DNA from: Macrostomum hystrix
Taxonomy: Eukaryota > Platyhelminthes > Macrostomidae
Direction: 5' to 3'
Assembly: GCA_950097015.1 (NCBI GenBank)
Contig: CATNEN010000028.1
Coordinates: forward strand, 868,001 to 932,000
DNA: 64,000 bases
Part shown: one piece after another, positions 1 through 11,235 of the stretch
Layout of the letters: each line of letters starts with the position of its first letter
Position numbering within the stretch: position 1 is the first letter of the stretch
Position numbers and translations under genes: made by a program
Notes under the pieces: generated by a model
Database searches by the model: none
What the model was told of the DNA's origin: nothing
The model's input: the letters and a program-made list of their open reading frames with translations, nothing else

Positions 1-234
1 AAAGTTAGTTACTTACAGTCGGTTGCACCGGATCAAAGTGGGCCACTTCCAGCCTCCTGATTCGAGTGCTACGCCCCAAAACGATGTCGCACTATTGTGC
101 TCAACGCCTGCTCAAATAGATGGTCCTCAACTCGAGTCACGCAGAGTCACGCAAGTATATAAGCTACGCGGTGTCTGTAAGGGAAGCAATTAGGTAGCGC
201 TGCTTCTCAAGAACACGTTTGTGAAGCAAGTTTA
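1..234. other. unassigned flank
   Basis: Short unique-looking stretch before the first tandem array. I see no exon, RNA gene or repeat that I can support here. Confidence 0.5.
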
Positions 235-1040
235 AGTAGGATAATGTGAGTAGGATAATGTGTGTAGAATAATGTGTGTAGAATAATGTGAGTAGGATAA
301 TGTGTGTAGGATAATGTGTGTAGAATAATGTGAGTAGGATAATGTGAGTAGGATAATGTGAGTAGGATAATGTGAGTAGGATAATGTGAGTAGGATAATG
401 TGAGTAGGATAATATGAGTAGGATAATGTGAGTAGGATAATGTGAGTAGGATAATGTGTGTAGAATAATGTGTGTAGAATAATGTGAGTAGGATAATGTG
501 AGTAGGATAATGTGAGTAGGATAATGTGTGTAGAATAATGTGAGTAGGATAATGTGAGTAGTATAATGTGAGTAGGATAATGTGAGTAGGATAATGTGTG
601 TAGGATAATGTGAGTAGAATAATGTGAGTAGGATAATGTGAGTAGGATAATGTGAGTAGGATAATGTGAGTAGGATAATGTGAGTAGGATAATGTGAGTA
701 GGATAATGTGTGTAGGATAATGTGAGTAGAATAATGTGAGTAGGATAATGTGAGTAGGATAATGTGAGTAGGATAATGTGTGTAGAATAATGTAAGTAGG
801 ATAATGTGAGTAGAATAATGTGTGTAGAATAATGTGTGTAGAATAATGTGTGTAGAATAATGTGTGTAGAATAATGTGTGTAGAATAATGTGTGTAGGAT
901 AATGTGAGTAGGATAATGTGTGTAGAATAATGTGTGTAGAGTAATGTGAGTAGGATAATGTGTGTAGAATAATGTGTGTAGAATAATGTGAGTAGGATAA
1001 TGTGAGTAGGATAATGTGAGTAGGATAATGTGTGTAAGAT
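235..1040. repeat. 14-bp minisatellite array
   Basis: About 57 tandem copies of a 14-bp unit, ataatgtgagtagg, with variants at two positions (gtgagt/gtgtgt and agg/aga). Because 14 is not a multiple of 3, the minus strand reads as a 14-residue repeat over three units, which creates a long spurious open frame. On the plus strand each full unit contains GTGAGT, the same hexamer used as 5' splice site by real exons in this window. Confidence 0.95.
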
Positions 1041-1356
1041 ACTTTAAATAGAGTTGTCAGTAGTTTCAACTGCTCATACGACCGTAGCTCAAAATGCACT
1101 GACCCACTCCGATCATCAGTGTGTTTTTTCGGTATCAGAAATCCAGTGCGCACTCTCGCACCAATAAATAATTGATGGTTAGAGCTAATCTGCATCGAAT
1201 TGACACTTTCTGATCCCAACATTTTTTACGATAGCGGATTTTCGCGATTATAGCACGGCATGGTTCCGTACGGCTCTGAATTGAAAAGGCTTATTGAAAT
1301 TGAATGAAAAAGTGGAATCGAGTTTTCATTAAAACTCAATTTTCTCAATTTTCTCA
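1041..1356. other. unique spacer between two arrays
   Basis: Non-repetitive stretch between the 14-bp and the 29-bp arrays. On the minus strand an ATG at 1222 opens a frame of about 58 codons (to about 1046) before running into the 14-bp array. Its composition is not obviously non-coding, but I recognise no domain, so I do not call a gene. Confidence 0.4.
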
Positions 1357-3893
1357 GTTTCACATGTTCTCGATCCTAAGGAGAGAGTTTGAGTCATTCT
1401 CAATCCTAAGGCGCGAGAGTTCTCAATCCTAAGAGAGAGTTTGAGCCGTTCTCAATCCTAAGAGAGAGTTTGAGCCGTTCTCAATCCTAAGAGAGAGTTT
1501 GAGCCGTTCTCAATCCTAAGAAAATAGTTTGAGTCATTCTCAATCCTAAGAAGAGAGTTTGAGTCATTCTCAATCCTAAGAGAGAGTTTGAGTCATTCTC
1601 AATCCTAAGAGAGAGTTTGAGCCGTTCTCAATCCTAAGAGAGAGTTTGAGTCATTCTCAATCCTAAGAGAGAGTTTGAGTCATTCTCAATCCTAAGAGAG
1701 AGTTTGAGTCATTCTCAATCCTAAGAGAGAGTTTGAGTCATTCTCAATCCTAAGAAGAGAGTTTGAGCCGTTCTCAATCCTAAGAAGAGAGTTTGAGCCG
1801 TTCTCAATCCTAAGAAGAGAGTTTGAGTCATTCTCAATCCTAAGAGAGAGTTTGAGTCATTCTCAATCCTAAGAAGAGAGTTTGAGCCGTTCTCAATCCT
1901 AAGAAGAGAGTTTGAGCTGTTCTCAATCCTAAGAGGGAGTTTGAGTCATTCTCAATCCTAAGGCGCGAGAGTTCTCAATCCTAAGAGAGAGTTTGAGCCG
2001 TTCTCAATCCTAAGAGAGAGTTTGAGCCGTTCTCAATCCTAAGAGAGAGTTTGAGTCATTCTCAATCCTAAGAAGAGAGTTTGAGCCGTTCTCAATCCTA
2101 AGAGAGAGTTTGAGTCATTCTCAATCCTAAGAAGAGAGTTTGAGCCGTTCTCAATCCTAAGAAGAGAGTTTGAGCTGTTCTCAATCCTAAGAGGGAGTTT
2201 GAGTCATTCTCAATCCTAAGGCGCGAGAGTTCTCAATCCTAAGAGAGAGTTTGAGCCGTTCTCAATCCTAAGAGAGAGTTTGAGCCGTTCTCAATCCTAA
2301 GAAAATAGTTTGAGTCATTCTCAATCCTAAGGCGCGAGAGTTCTCAATCCTAAGAGAGAGTTTGAGCCGTTCTCAATCCTAAGAAGAGAGTTTGAGTCAT
2401 TCTCAATCCTAAGAGAGAGTTTGAGCCGTTCTCAATCCTAAGAGAGAGTTTGAGCCGTTCTCAATCCTAAGAAGAGAGTTTGAGCCGTTCTCAATCCTAA
2501 GAAAATAGTTTGAGTCATTCTCAATCCTAAGGCGCGAGAGTTCTCAATCCTAAGAAGAGAGTTTGAGTCATTCTCAATCCTAAGAGAGAGTTTGAGCCGT
2601 TCTCAATCCTAAGAGGGAGTTTGAGCCGTTCTCAATCCTAAGAGGGAGTTTGAGCCGTTCTCAATCCTAAGAGGGAGTTTGAGCCGTTCTCAATCCTAAG
2701 AGGGAGTTTGAGCCGTTCTCAATCCTAAGAAGAGAGTTTGAGCCGTTCTCAATCCTAAGAAAATAGTTTGAGTCATTCTCAATCCTAAGGCGCGAGAGTT
2801 CTCAATCCTAAGAGAGAGTTTGAGCCGTTCTCAATCCTAAGAGAGAGTTTGAGCCGTTCTCAATCCTAAGAGAGAGTTTGAGCCGTTCTCAATCCTAAGA
2901 AGAGAGTTTGAGCCGTTCTTAATCCTAAGAGAGAGTTTGAGCCGTTCTCAATCCTAAGAAGAGAGTTTGAGCCGTTCTCAATCCTAAGAGAGAGTTTGAG
3001 CCGTTCTCAATCCTAAGAAGAGAGTTTGAGCCGTTCTCAATCCTAAGAAGAGAGTTTGAGCCGTTCTCAATCCTAAGAGAGAGTTTGAGCCGTTCTCAAT
3101 CCTAAGAGGGAGTTTGAGCCGTTCTCAATCCTAAGAGAGAGTTTGAGCCGTTCTTAATCCTAAGAGAGAGTTTGAGCCGTTCTTAATCCTAAGAGAGAGT
3201 TTGAGCCGTTCTCAATCCTAAGAAGAGAGTTTGAGCCGTTCTCAATCCTAAGAGAGAGTTTGAGCCGTTCTCAATCCTAAGAAGAGAGTTTGAGCCGTTC
3301 TCAATCCTAAGAAGAGAGTTTGAGCCGTTCTCAATCCTAAGAGAGAGTTTGAGCCGTTCTCAATCCTAAGAGGGAGTTTGAGCCGTTCTCAATCCTAAGA
3401 AGAGAGTTTGAGCCGTTCTCAATCCTAAGAGAGAGTTTGAGCCGTTCTCAATCCTAAGAAGAGAGTTTGAGCCGTTCTCAATCCTAAGAGAGAGTTTGAG
3501 CCGTTCTCAATCCTAAGAGAGAGTTTGAGCCGTTCTCAATCCTAAGAGAGAGTTTGAGCCGTTCTCAATCCTAAGAAGAGAGTTTGAGCCGTTCTCAATC
3601 CTAAGAGAGAGTTTGAGCCGTTCTCAATCCTAAGAGAGAGTTTGAGCCGTTCTCAATCCTAAGAGAGAGTTTGAGCCGTTCTCAATCCTAAGAGAGAGTT
3701 TGAGCCGTTCTCAATCCTAAGAGAGAGTTTGAGCCGTTCTCAATCCTAAGAAGAGAGTTTGAGCCGTTCTCAATCCTAAGAGAGAGTTTGAGCCGTTCTC
3801 AATCCTAAGAGAGAGTTTGAGCCGTTCTCAATCCTAAGAGAGAGTTTGAGCCGTTCTCAATCCTAAGAGAGAGTTTGAGCCGTTCTCAATCCT
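1357..3893. repeat. 29/30-bp minisatellite array
   Basis: Around 86 tandem copies of a 29-bp unit of the form ttctcaatcctaagagagag plus tttgagccg. There are 30-bp variants with an extra base in the agagag run, a gtcatt/gccgtt variant, and a shorter gcgcgagag variant that recurs at intervals (near 1963, 2219, 2329, 2530, 2789) and so marks older multi-unit duplications. The 3' part (about 2800-3890) is more homogeneous than the 5' part. A relic of the same family lies at 5726-5846. Confidence 0.95.
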
Positions 3894-4121
3894 GTACTGT
3901 TGGCAAAAATCATCGAGAGATTAACAGATATCAGAACGAATAATCCCCTAAAGTCTCAACTTATCCCCAGAACTGTGGGATCAAGGCCTCTGATTGGCCA
4001 GCATCCCATTCGCTGGCGTATCTGGGCAGTCTCCAGGCACTCTTTGAGCAGCTTCGGATAGAGAATAAATCCGAGTTTGACGCCACCTGGACTGCGCGAC
4101 CACCAGCAAATTCAGTTCTGA

Positions 4122-4448
4122 ATCAATTCAATCGAGAGACAACTTGGCCAAAGTCTGCCCACAGGCTCTGCGGGCGCAGCGCAGGTTCCAAGTTGGATCC
4201 CTGAACCATCATCCGATGGAGCCTTCAGCCGTCCAGCAAGCGTCGAGGCCGCGGCCGCAGATGTCGAGGCCGACGGTGAGGCCCACTGTGCGAGCTCCAA
4301 TGCTCAGCCAGCGCTCCGCCAACATGACCATGACAATGACGTCATCGGCGGACGCTTCGAAGTCTCAGCGAAGACGTCACGCGCGTCGGCAAAGAAGAAA
4401 AAAGCGCATCAAGGAGACGGTGACCTGCTGCAAGCACTTTCTGGCATT
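4122..4448 (+). other. open region upstream of the K2P TM1; probable N-terminal coding
   Basis: The frame that encodes the first membrane segment stays open back to a TGA at 4119 but holds no ATG before 4449. The neighbouring frame (ATGs at 4216, 4324, 4330, 4336) reads a basic stretch and then CCKHF just before 4449, which looks more like the cytoplasmic N-terminus of invertebrate TWK-type channels. A one-base deletion or two-base insertion near 4440-4448 would join it to the TM1 frame. So either translation starts at 4449, or the real N-terminus is here with an indel or small intron. Confidence 0.4.
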
Positions 4449-4881
4449 ATGTTCTCCAACCTGGGTCTTTCCAGCCTCATCATTCTCTACGTCATCCTTG
4501 GCGGGGCGCTGTTTCGCCGACTAGAAGAGGGCGCCGAGCTGCGGGTGAAAGCTGCGGCCAGGGATCATTTCGACAGTACGGTGAAAAACGTGAGCGGCCA
4601 GCTGAGAGAGGAGGCCCTTTGGCTGCTGCGCCGCTGCAACTCCACCGGGCAGGCGGCTGGTGGCGAGAAACTGGCGAATCTGTCGACTCACTCGACGGCT
4701 GCGGCTGACGCCGCAGTTCAAGAGTTCGAGAGGCGAGTTGCTGTACAGATGCGCGACTTCAGCAGGCAGCTCATCAAACGGCTGACGGACGACGGTTGGA
4801 ATGGCCGCTACGAGGACGCCGACATCAACTGGAGCTTCTCTGGGGCCCTGCTCTACGTGGTCACCGTGATCACCACCATAG
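4449..4881 (+). CDS. two-pore-domain K+ channel (K2P/TWK type), exon 1
   Basis: Encodes a potassium leak channel subunit of the plasma membrane; two subunits form one pore in this family. This exon carries TM1 (about residues 4-24, SSLIILYVILGGALF followed by RRLE), a long extracellular M1-P1 loop with N-glycosylation sequons (NVS, NST, NLS), and the start of pore helix 1 ending in TTIG. The donor GTGAGT at 4882 interrupts the selectivity filter in phase 1. Joining to 9408 restores TTIGYG. ATG 4449 is the only ATG in frame, but it sits only about three residues before TM1, unusually short for the family, so the true start may be upstream in another frame. Three exons from 4449 give 719 residues, long for a K2P because of a large M2-M3 loop. 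Confidence 0.85.
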
Positions 4882-4894
4882 GTGAGTAAGAGAG

Positions 4895-5276
4895 TAGACC
4901 AGTGGAGTTTAGGGCAGAGTGGTAGAGTTGAGAGTAGAGTGGTAGAGTTAAGAGTAGACCGGTAGAGTTAAGAGTAGACCGGTAGAGTTGAGACTAGACC
5001 GGTAGAGTTGAGAGTAAACCGGTAGAGTTGAGAGTAGACCGGTAGAGTTGAGAGTAGACCGGTAGAGTTAAGAGTAGACCGGTAGAGTTGAGAGTAAACC
5101 GGTAGAGTTGAGACTAGACCGGTAGAGTTGAGAGTAGACCGGTAGAGTTGAGAGTAGACCGGTAGAGTTGGGAGTAGACCGGTAGAGTTGAGAGTAGACC
5201 GATAGAGTTGAGAGTAGACCGGTAGAGTTGAGAGTAGACCGGTAGAGTTGAGAGTAGACCGGTAGAGTTGAGACTA
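4895..5276. repeat. 20-bp minisatellite in K2P intron 1
   Basis: About 19 copies of a 20-bp unit, ggtagagttgagagtagacc, with few substitutions. It starts only about 15 bases after the exon-1 donor, and the donor-proximal intron (gagtaagagagtagacc) already resembles the unit. Confidence 0.95.
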
Positions 5277-5319
5277 CGCTCGTAAGTTATAAGTTTAATT
5301 TGTCAACATCTTTCAGTAG

Positions 5320-5530
5320 AATGAGTAGGATGAAATTTTGTGAGCAGAAAATTTATGTCTATATTGGTGGTTTTCGTCACAGCACAACCCGACGAGAATC
5401 GTTGAATTAGTCGACGATGCCGATATTATGTGATCCTGGAAGTTGTTTCATCGGATAGAGTGGAAAATTTTAGCCTGTCCGTGTTCAGGATTTTCATGGC
5501 GAATTTTTGGAGACACGGAAGAAAATAATA
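5320..5530 (+). repeat. dispersed repeat DR1, copy 1
   Basis: Diverged interspersed repeat. The block around tcctggaagttgtttcatcg (about 5442-5461) and flanking sequence matches 23630-23830 on the same strand, and 13560-13745 and 27320-27475 on the opposite strand. No terminal repeats are evident. I infer an old transposable element of unknown class. Confidence 0.55.
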
Positions 5531-5725
5531 ATGTCGGTCTTCCTACAGTTTAAAATCGCTTATATTTTTAGGAAATAAAAAACTGCAACAAGAAGGGCAA
5601 GATGCAACTTCTAGGACTAAAAATATCTTTCGGAAAAGAAAAGTTAATTACCGAGGCAAGCTCTGTCAACAGAACTGGGAATAGAAAAACATGGCGTGAC
5701 CTGCCAAATATACACAAACCAGAGT

Positions 5726-5846
5726 TTCGACCATTCTCAGCCCTAAGGCGAGTCGTTCTCAACTCCAGGGTTTGAGTCATTTTTAACCCTAATGCTTGTG
5801 TCGTTCTCAATCCTGAAGAGAGAGTTTGAGTCAATCTCAATCCTAA
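5726..5846 (+). repeat. relic of the 29-bp minisatellite
   Basis: Four to five degenerate units with the same words as the 1357-3893 array (ttctcaatcct, gagagagtttgagtca), but with point changes and indels, separated from the main array by K2P exon 1. Confidence 0.75.
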
Positions 5847-6042
5847 GTCAGTAGAAAGTAATTAATATATTGACCACACAATGTGTCAGCAATTAAATTA
5901 GCTAGCCTCCATAGTTTTCATATTTTCAAATCACTAAAAGTACATTTCCCTCTCTGAGACAAACGTGTCTATCGGAGAACCATTTCTAGGACACCCGAGT
6001 GTCTGCTGCCAGGAATGTTTTAAATAAATGATAAAACGGCAG

Positions 6043-6790
6043 AGTGATTCTAGCTACGATTCCTTGAGTGATTCTAGCTACGATTCCTTGAGTGATTCTA
6101 GCTACGATTCCTTGAGTGATTCTAGCTACGATTCCTTGAGTGATTCTAGCTACGATTCCTTGAGTGATTCTAGCTACGATTCCTTGAGTGATTCTAGCTA
6201 CGATTCCTTGAGTGAGATTCTAGCTACGATTCCTTGAGTGATTCTAGCTACGATTCCTTGAGTGATTCTAGCTACGATTCCTTGAGTGATTCTAGCTACG
6301 ATTCCCTGAGTGATTCTAGCTACGATTCCTTGAGTGATTCTAGCTACGATTCCTTGAGTGATTCTAGCTACGATTCCTTGAGTGATTCTAGCTACGATTC
6401 CTTGAGTGATTCTAGCTACGATTCCTTGAGTGATTCTAGCTACGATTCCTTTATTGATTCTAGCTACGATTCCTTGAGTGATTCTAGCTACGATTCCTTG
6501 AGTGAGATTCTAGCTACGATTCCCTGAGTGATTCTAGCTACGATTCCTTGAGTGATTCTAGCTACGATTCCTTTATTGATTCTAGCTACGATTCCTTGAG
6601 TGATTCTAGCTACGATTCCTTGAGTGATTCTAGCTACGATTCCTTTATTGATTCTAGCTACGATTCCTTGAGTGATTCTAGCTACGATTCCTTGAGTGAT
6701 TCTAGCTACGATTCCTTGAGTGATTCTAGCTACGATTCCTTGAGTGATTCTAGCTACGATTCCTTGAGTGATTCTAGCTATGATTCCAGT
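6043..6790. repeat. 24-bp minisatellite in K2P intron 1
   Basis: About 31 copies of a 24-bp unit, agtgattctagctacgattccttg. Since 24 is a multiple of three, all frames stay open and give an SDSSYDSL repeat; the reverse strand is open too. There is no coding context, and two 26-bp units break the frame, so I treat it as intronic repeat. Confidence 0.95.
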
Positions 6791-7424
6791 CAAGCTAGCC
6801 AAAGAGTTCAGGAAAGAGTCAGGCATTCTAGAGATTCAGTCAGGTTAGCAGATAAGTAGAAAATAGTCTACTGAGCAATTCGCACTTGTTAGCTGGGTCC
6901 TTGACTCTTCTAGTTAATTTGTCCTGGCATTAAAGCCCCGGCCAGCATACCTTGGTCTCTCCCCCACCGTGTCATCAGGCTCCAAATCAGTTTTTCCTCC
7001 CAGTCAGGAGTGCCTGAGCCGCCTATGGGAGTGTCAACAATCGCATAGCAAATATTTGATTGCTGCATTGGGATCTATTTGTGGATTTCTCTGCGGCTCG
7101 CGGCCGCAAGTCGTCTTAGAGCACCTCTTCCTAAATGTCTTGGCTTTCGTCCCAGTGTCGCCTTGAGTTTTTTTATTTCTCTCGCGCGTGCCCACACGCG
7201 ATGACCCTGGGCTGCGGCATGCGCATCAATCACACCCCCAACCTCAGCTGGAACAGCTCAGGCCGGCCAGGAAACGGAGGAGAGAAAATTGAGGAAGAAA
7301 TACTCCCATTCACTCCTTTGTCCAGTCACTCAAATCCCCATTTCCTCGATTTAGAAGAATTCAGCGCAGATACTCGCGTACAGCTGCAAAGAAGAATTAG
7401 AGCTTGGGAGAAGTAGGGTTTAAG
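6791..7424. other. intron-1 unique stretch
   Basis: Non-repetitive intronic sequence between two arrays, moderately GC-rich in places (around 7090 and 7180-7270). An ATG at 7201 opens 72 codons on the plus strand, but I recognise nothing in it. Confidence 0.5.
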
Positions 7425-7730
7425 AAGCGGAGTGTGAGAAGTAGAGTGGGAGAAGTAGAGTGTGAGAAGTAGAGTGGGAGAAGTAGAGTGGGAGAAGTAG
7501 AGTGGCAGAAGTAGAGTGTGAGAAGTAGGGTGGGAGAAGTAGAGTGGGAGAAGTAGAGTGGCAGAAGTAGAGTGGGAGAAGTAGAGTGGCAGAAGTAGAG
7601 TGTGAGAAGTAGGGTGGGAGAAGTAGAGTGGGAGAAGTAGAGTGGCAGAAGTAGAGTGGGAGAAGTGGAGTGGGAGAAGTAGAGTGGGAGAAGTAGGATG
7701 AGAAAAGGGAAGTGAGAGAAATGGAGTGGG
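7425..7730. repeat. 14-bp purine-rich minisatellite in K2P intron 1
   Basis: About 21 copies of a 14-bp unit, gtgggagaagtaga, almost free of C on the plus strand, with gtgg/gtgt and gggag/ggcag variants. It decays at the 3' end (7690-7760). Confidence 0.95.
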
Positions 7731-8861
7731 AGAAGTTAGAGAAAGAAATGGAATAAAAAGATTATATTGTGGACTCAGATGAGTTGTGTGTGAGATGACT
7801 CGTAAACCACAAATATGCAGATAAAGTTCAGTAGGCAGAAGAGTTACCGTTTAGAGTTAAAACGAGGCAGAGTTACTTCAGTTAAAAAAAATTGTTCTTT
7901 AACATCTTGAGGCAGACCCTTGAATGGTTCGAAATAAAATTGATTGACAGGCGGGTTCTACTTCCGCTGTAAAATCAGGAATGAGCCGATTTCGTTGAAA
8001 AAAACGAGAAACCAAGTCATATAACCCGATCTGCTGTGAGAATTCGCTTAGTTCAACGCTGAACAAGCTTTGTCATCGGCAGCTTCTGACCAGAGTTGCT
8101 CAGCTTTATTTGAGTCCGAATCCGACTGGGGTCTCGGTGAGTCTTGCTTGAGAAAAACGAGACTCGGCCGGCCAAGATCGAGGAAGGGGAAAAGAAAGTA
8201 ATTTCCCGCGAGCTTGTGTCGATCAGTCTTAAGAGAGGCCTATTCTGAGAAGCATGTGTTTCTGGGGGGGGAGGGCGGGCCTTGGCCTGGCTATTGGAGA
8301 TGGGGGATTGGGGGCGGAGACTGCGTTCCGTCAGTCTCAATCAAAATTGGCATTCGCCGTGTTTGGAACCAAGGATGTTGGGGGGCATTTCGGGTCTCTC
8401 TGTCTCTGCACTGCCATTGCTTTTCAAAGCATTCGTTTCTCCCCTGATGCTTGAGTTCCCCGCTTGCTAAGGATTAATGCTGTTTTAGCAGCAGCAGCAG
8501 CGTCAGCCGCAAAACCCTGTCATCCACTTTCATCCGGAGATCGAACGGAGATCGAATGGTGATGAAAAGAAAACAACCTACAGCTTTTTTTGTTTTAATC
8601 CTGCTGTTTATATAAAAACAGCAGCGCCCTAGATAATGCTTTTATACGCATGTGTTTTTACTCTTTCTAGGAAAACAATCTCACCTTTCTAGCATAGATG
8701 CTTTTTTGATAGGATGTTTTGAAATCTTTTTTCTAGGTCTTTATCTAGAGCGAGACAAATAGACCCTACCGTCTAGTTAGTTCAGTGCAACCTATCGACT
8801 CGTCTCAAAGTACAAAGTTTACTAACAAGTCTAGACCACCCGAACTCAGAAAAGCTGAAAT
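7731..8861. other. intron-1 unique stretch
   Basis: Unique intronic sequence. It includes a G-rich block (8261-8315, with an eight-G run) and a short AGC run near 8491. I see no supported exon, RNA gene or mobile element. Confidence 0.5.
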
Positions 8862-9270
8862 AGAGCACCTGAACTGGACCACCTGAACTGGACCACCTGA
8901 ACTAGAGCACCTGAACTGGACCACCTGAACTAGAGCGCCTGAACTAGAGCGCCTGAACTAGAGCGCCTGAACTAGAGCGCCTGAACTAGAGCGCCTGAAC
9001 TAGACCACCTGAAGTAGACCACCTGAAGTAGACCACCTGAACTAGACCACCTGAAGTAGACCACTTGAACTAGACCACCTGAACTAGACCACCTGAACTA
9101 GACCACTTGAACTAGACCACTTGAACTAGACCACTTGAACTAGACCACCTGAACTAGACCATCTGAAGTAGACCACATGAACTAGACCACCTGAAGTAGA
9201 CCACTTGAACTAGACCACCTGAAGTAGACCACCTGAACTAGACCACCTGAACTAGATCACCTGAAGTAGA
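8862..9270. repeat. 14-bp minisatellite at the 3' end of K2P intron 1
   Basis: About 29 copies of a 14-bp unit, ctgaactagaccac, with agc/acc and aac/aag variants. It ends about 140 bases before the exon-2 acceptor. Confidence 0.95.
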
Positions 9271-9407
9271 GTACCTGAATCAGAAAACGGGATTAGGATT
9301 AAATAAACTATGGAAGCTTGAAATTATACTATAGAGCATCGAGACGGAAGCATATCTCATCAATCTGACATCAGCCGTTTCTCATCAACCGTTTCTCGCA
9401 CCCGCAG

Positions 9408-10847
9408 GCTACGGTCAAGTTGTGCCCAAGACTGAAGGCGGCTACATGCTAACCATGCTTTACGCCTTCTTCGGCATTCCGTTCACCTTCTTGTACCTCA
9501 ACAACGTCGGCGACTACCTGGCCGATGCGTTCCGCCTGTTCTATCGCGACGCCTTCCGGCCGTTCTGGCGGCGCGTCTTCCGCAAGCGGACTCGCCAGCG
9601 CGCCCGCACCTTGGCCCTGGGGTGGCAGCGGGCTGTGGCGGCCAAGATCCCAATCTCATTATCCCACGTGCGGCTGCAACGCCTCACCGAACGACTTCAG
9701 GCTTGGACAGCGGAGAATCTCGGCGACAGCGACGACAGGCAGGACGACGAGACGACCGCGTTGGCAACGGCTGGGGCAGCCATGGCGCAGGATCAGCGAC
9801 CGTTGCTCGCCATGGCGGCGATGACGCCGATAGCCGCGCCTTCTCGAACGCGACCGCTGATTGAGTCGAACCCGCTGCACCTGGCCAGCTCGGCAGCCAC
9901 CATCCGAGTCGCCTACGTGATGGCCCGCGTCCTGCCGGCTCGCGAAACGTCTGGAGTCGCAGCTTCGACAACGTCGCCACTGTCTCCGACGCCGGGCGTT
10001 GCGCCGTTAGCCTTAGAGAATGGCGACTGCTTCGCAGCGGTCAACCTGCTGATGGATGAAGTGCAGACTCCTATCTCACAGAAAGCTATCATGGACTGGA
10101 CCAGTGACGAGCTGCAGCAGGTGCCGCTCATCGACTGGGAGGACATCGACGACGAGTTGGAGGATCGTCGAGCGATCGGCGGTGGAACAACTGCGCTGCT
10201 GACTGAGCTGCCCGCGAAGCTGGGCGCGTCAGCTGCGTTGGCTGCCGCCTGGGAATTCTCGGAGGCGACGGCGAGCGTTCGTCGGACAAGATCAGCGCCC
10301 GTTGCCATCTCGGAGGCTTGCGGTGACCTCTCAAAGGGACTTCGACGGAGACAACTGACGCTGCGCCGACGTCCGAGGAGTCGCCGCTGCCGCGGCCGCC
10401 GCCGCAGTCGCCAACAACGACGACAACTACGCCATCGTCGACTCCGCCGCCGCCTCTACCGAAGGAGCCGTCGAGGATGCCGCATCGGCCCTTCAGCCTG
10501 TCCATGTCAGCCGTTAGGCGCCAACCCGCTGTCATCGCCGCCGTGGCTCCAGGAGGCGACAGGTAGCAACCCGATGCTGCGTCGCTGCAGCTACGTCTCC
10601 GTGCACGAGCCGCCCACGCCGACCACGCCGACGATTGTTGAGGATGACGATGACAAGGACTCAATGCAGGGCCTGTCCCTGAGGCAGGTCACGGTGCCAT
10701 TGTCCCTCTCGGTCTCTGTGATGGTTTTGTACATCATTTTCGGGGCGCTGATCTTCACCATCTGGGAGGAGGACAAGAACTACATCAGGTGGTCCTATTT
10801 TTGCTTCATCACTTTGAGCACTATTGGATTCGGAGACATTGTGCCGG
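9408..10847 (+). CDS. K2P channel exon 2 (filter 1, M2, large loop, M3, pore 2)
   Basis: The acceptor cccgcag ends at 9407. With the base from exon 1 the first codons read GYGQVVPKT, completing filter 1. Then follow TM2 (MLTMLYAFFGIPFTFLYL), a cytoplasmic M2-M3 loop of roughly 390 residues, TM3 (VPLSLSVSVMVLYIIFGALI), and pore loop 2 with STIGFGD. TIGYG plus TIGFG is the classic K2P filter pair. The loop contains an Arg-rich stretch (about 10336-10490) that reads as Pro/Thr/Ser-rich in the alternative frame, so its frame is doubtful. The exon ends in phase 1 at GTGAGT (10848). Confidence 0.88.
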
Positions 10848-10894
10848 GTGAGTGATCTTCATGGGCTGTGAGCAATCACTACTAAATAGGTGTT

Positions 10895-11235
10895 GTTTTT
10901 CATGATACTAGAGCAAGATTCTCATGAGAGCATGATTCTCATGATTCTCATGAGTCTAGAAGATTCTCAAGAGACTAGGATGGGATTCTGATGAGACTAG
11001 AGCACGATTCTCATGAGACTATTAGAAGATTCTCATGAGACTAGGGCAAGATTATCATGAGACCCTCCCGCTGTCTACTGTCCTGTCTACCCTGCCTCCA
11101 GCTATCTGCAACTTCATCAAGCGGCACTAGAAGAGGATTCTCATGAGACTATTAGAATATTATCATGAGCCTAGAAGATGATTCTCATGAGACTAGGAAA
11201 GAATCTCCATGAGACTTAGGACAAGATTATTATGA
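10895..11235. repeat. degenerate repeat cluster in K2P intron 2
   Basis: Irregular copies of a roughly 17-bp word, gattctcatgagactag, scattered over 340 bp and broken by a unique insert near 11060-11125. It looks like an old, decaying minisatellite. Confidence 0.7.

Noticed and set aside
164-1222. 352-codon open frame on the minus strand
   Set aside because: Nearly all of it is the translation of the 14-bp array (14-residue period); only the first 58 codons are unique and unrecognised.
1357-3893. CRISPR-like repeat array
   Set aside because: Units are directly adjacent with no unique spacers, and the DNA is eukaryotic.
6028-6859. SDSSYDSL-repeat open frames
   Set aside because: A 24-bp array is open in every frame; it lies in an intron between two K2P exons and is broken by two frame-shifting units.
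7201-7416. 72-codon ATG frame in K2P intron 1
   Set aside because: No domain, no splice link to the channel frame, and it ends just before the 14-bp array.
10128-10664. 178-codon minus-strand frame with a Gly/Val run
   Set aside because: Antisense shadow of the GC-rich K2P exon 2.
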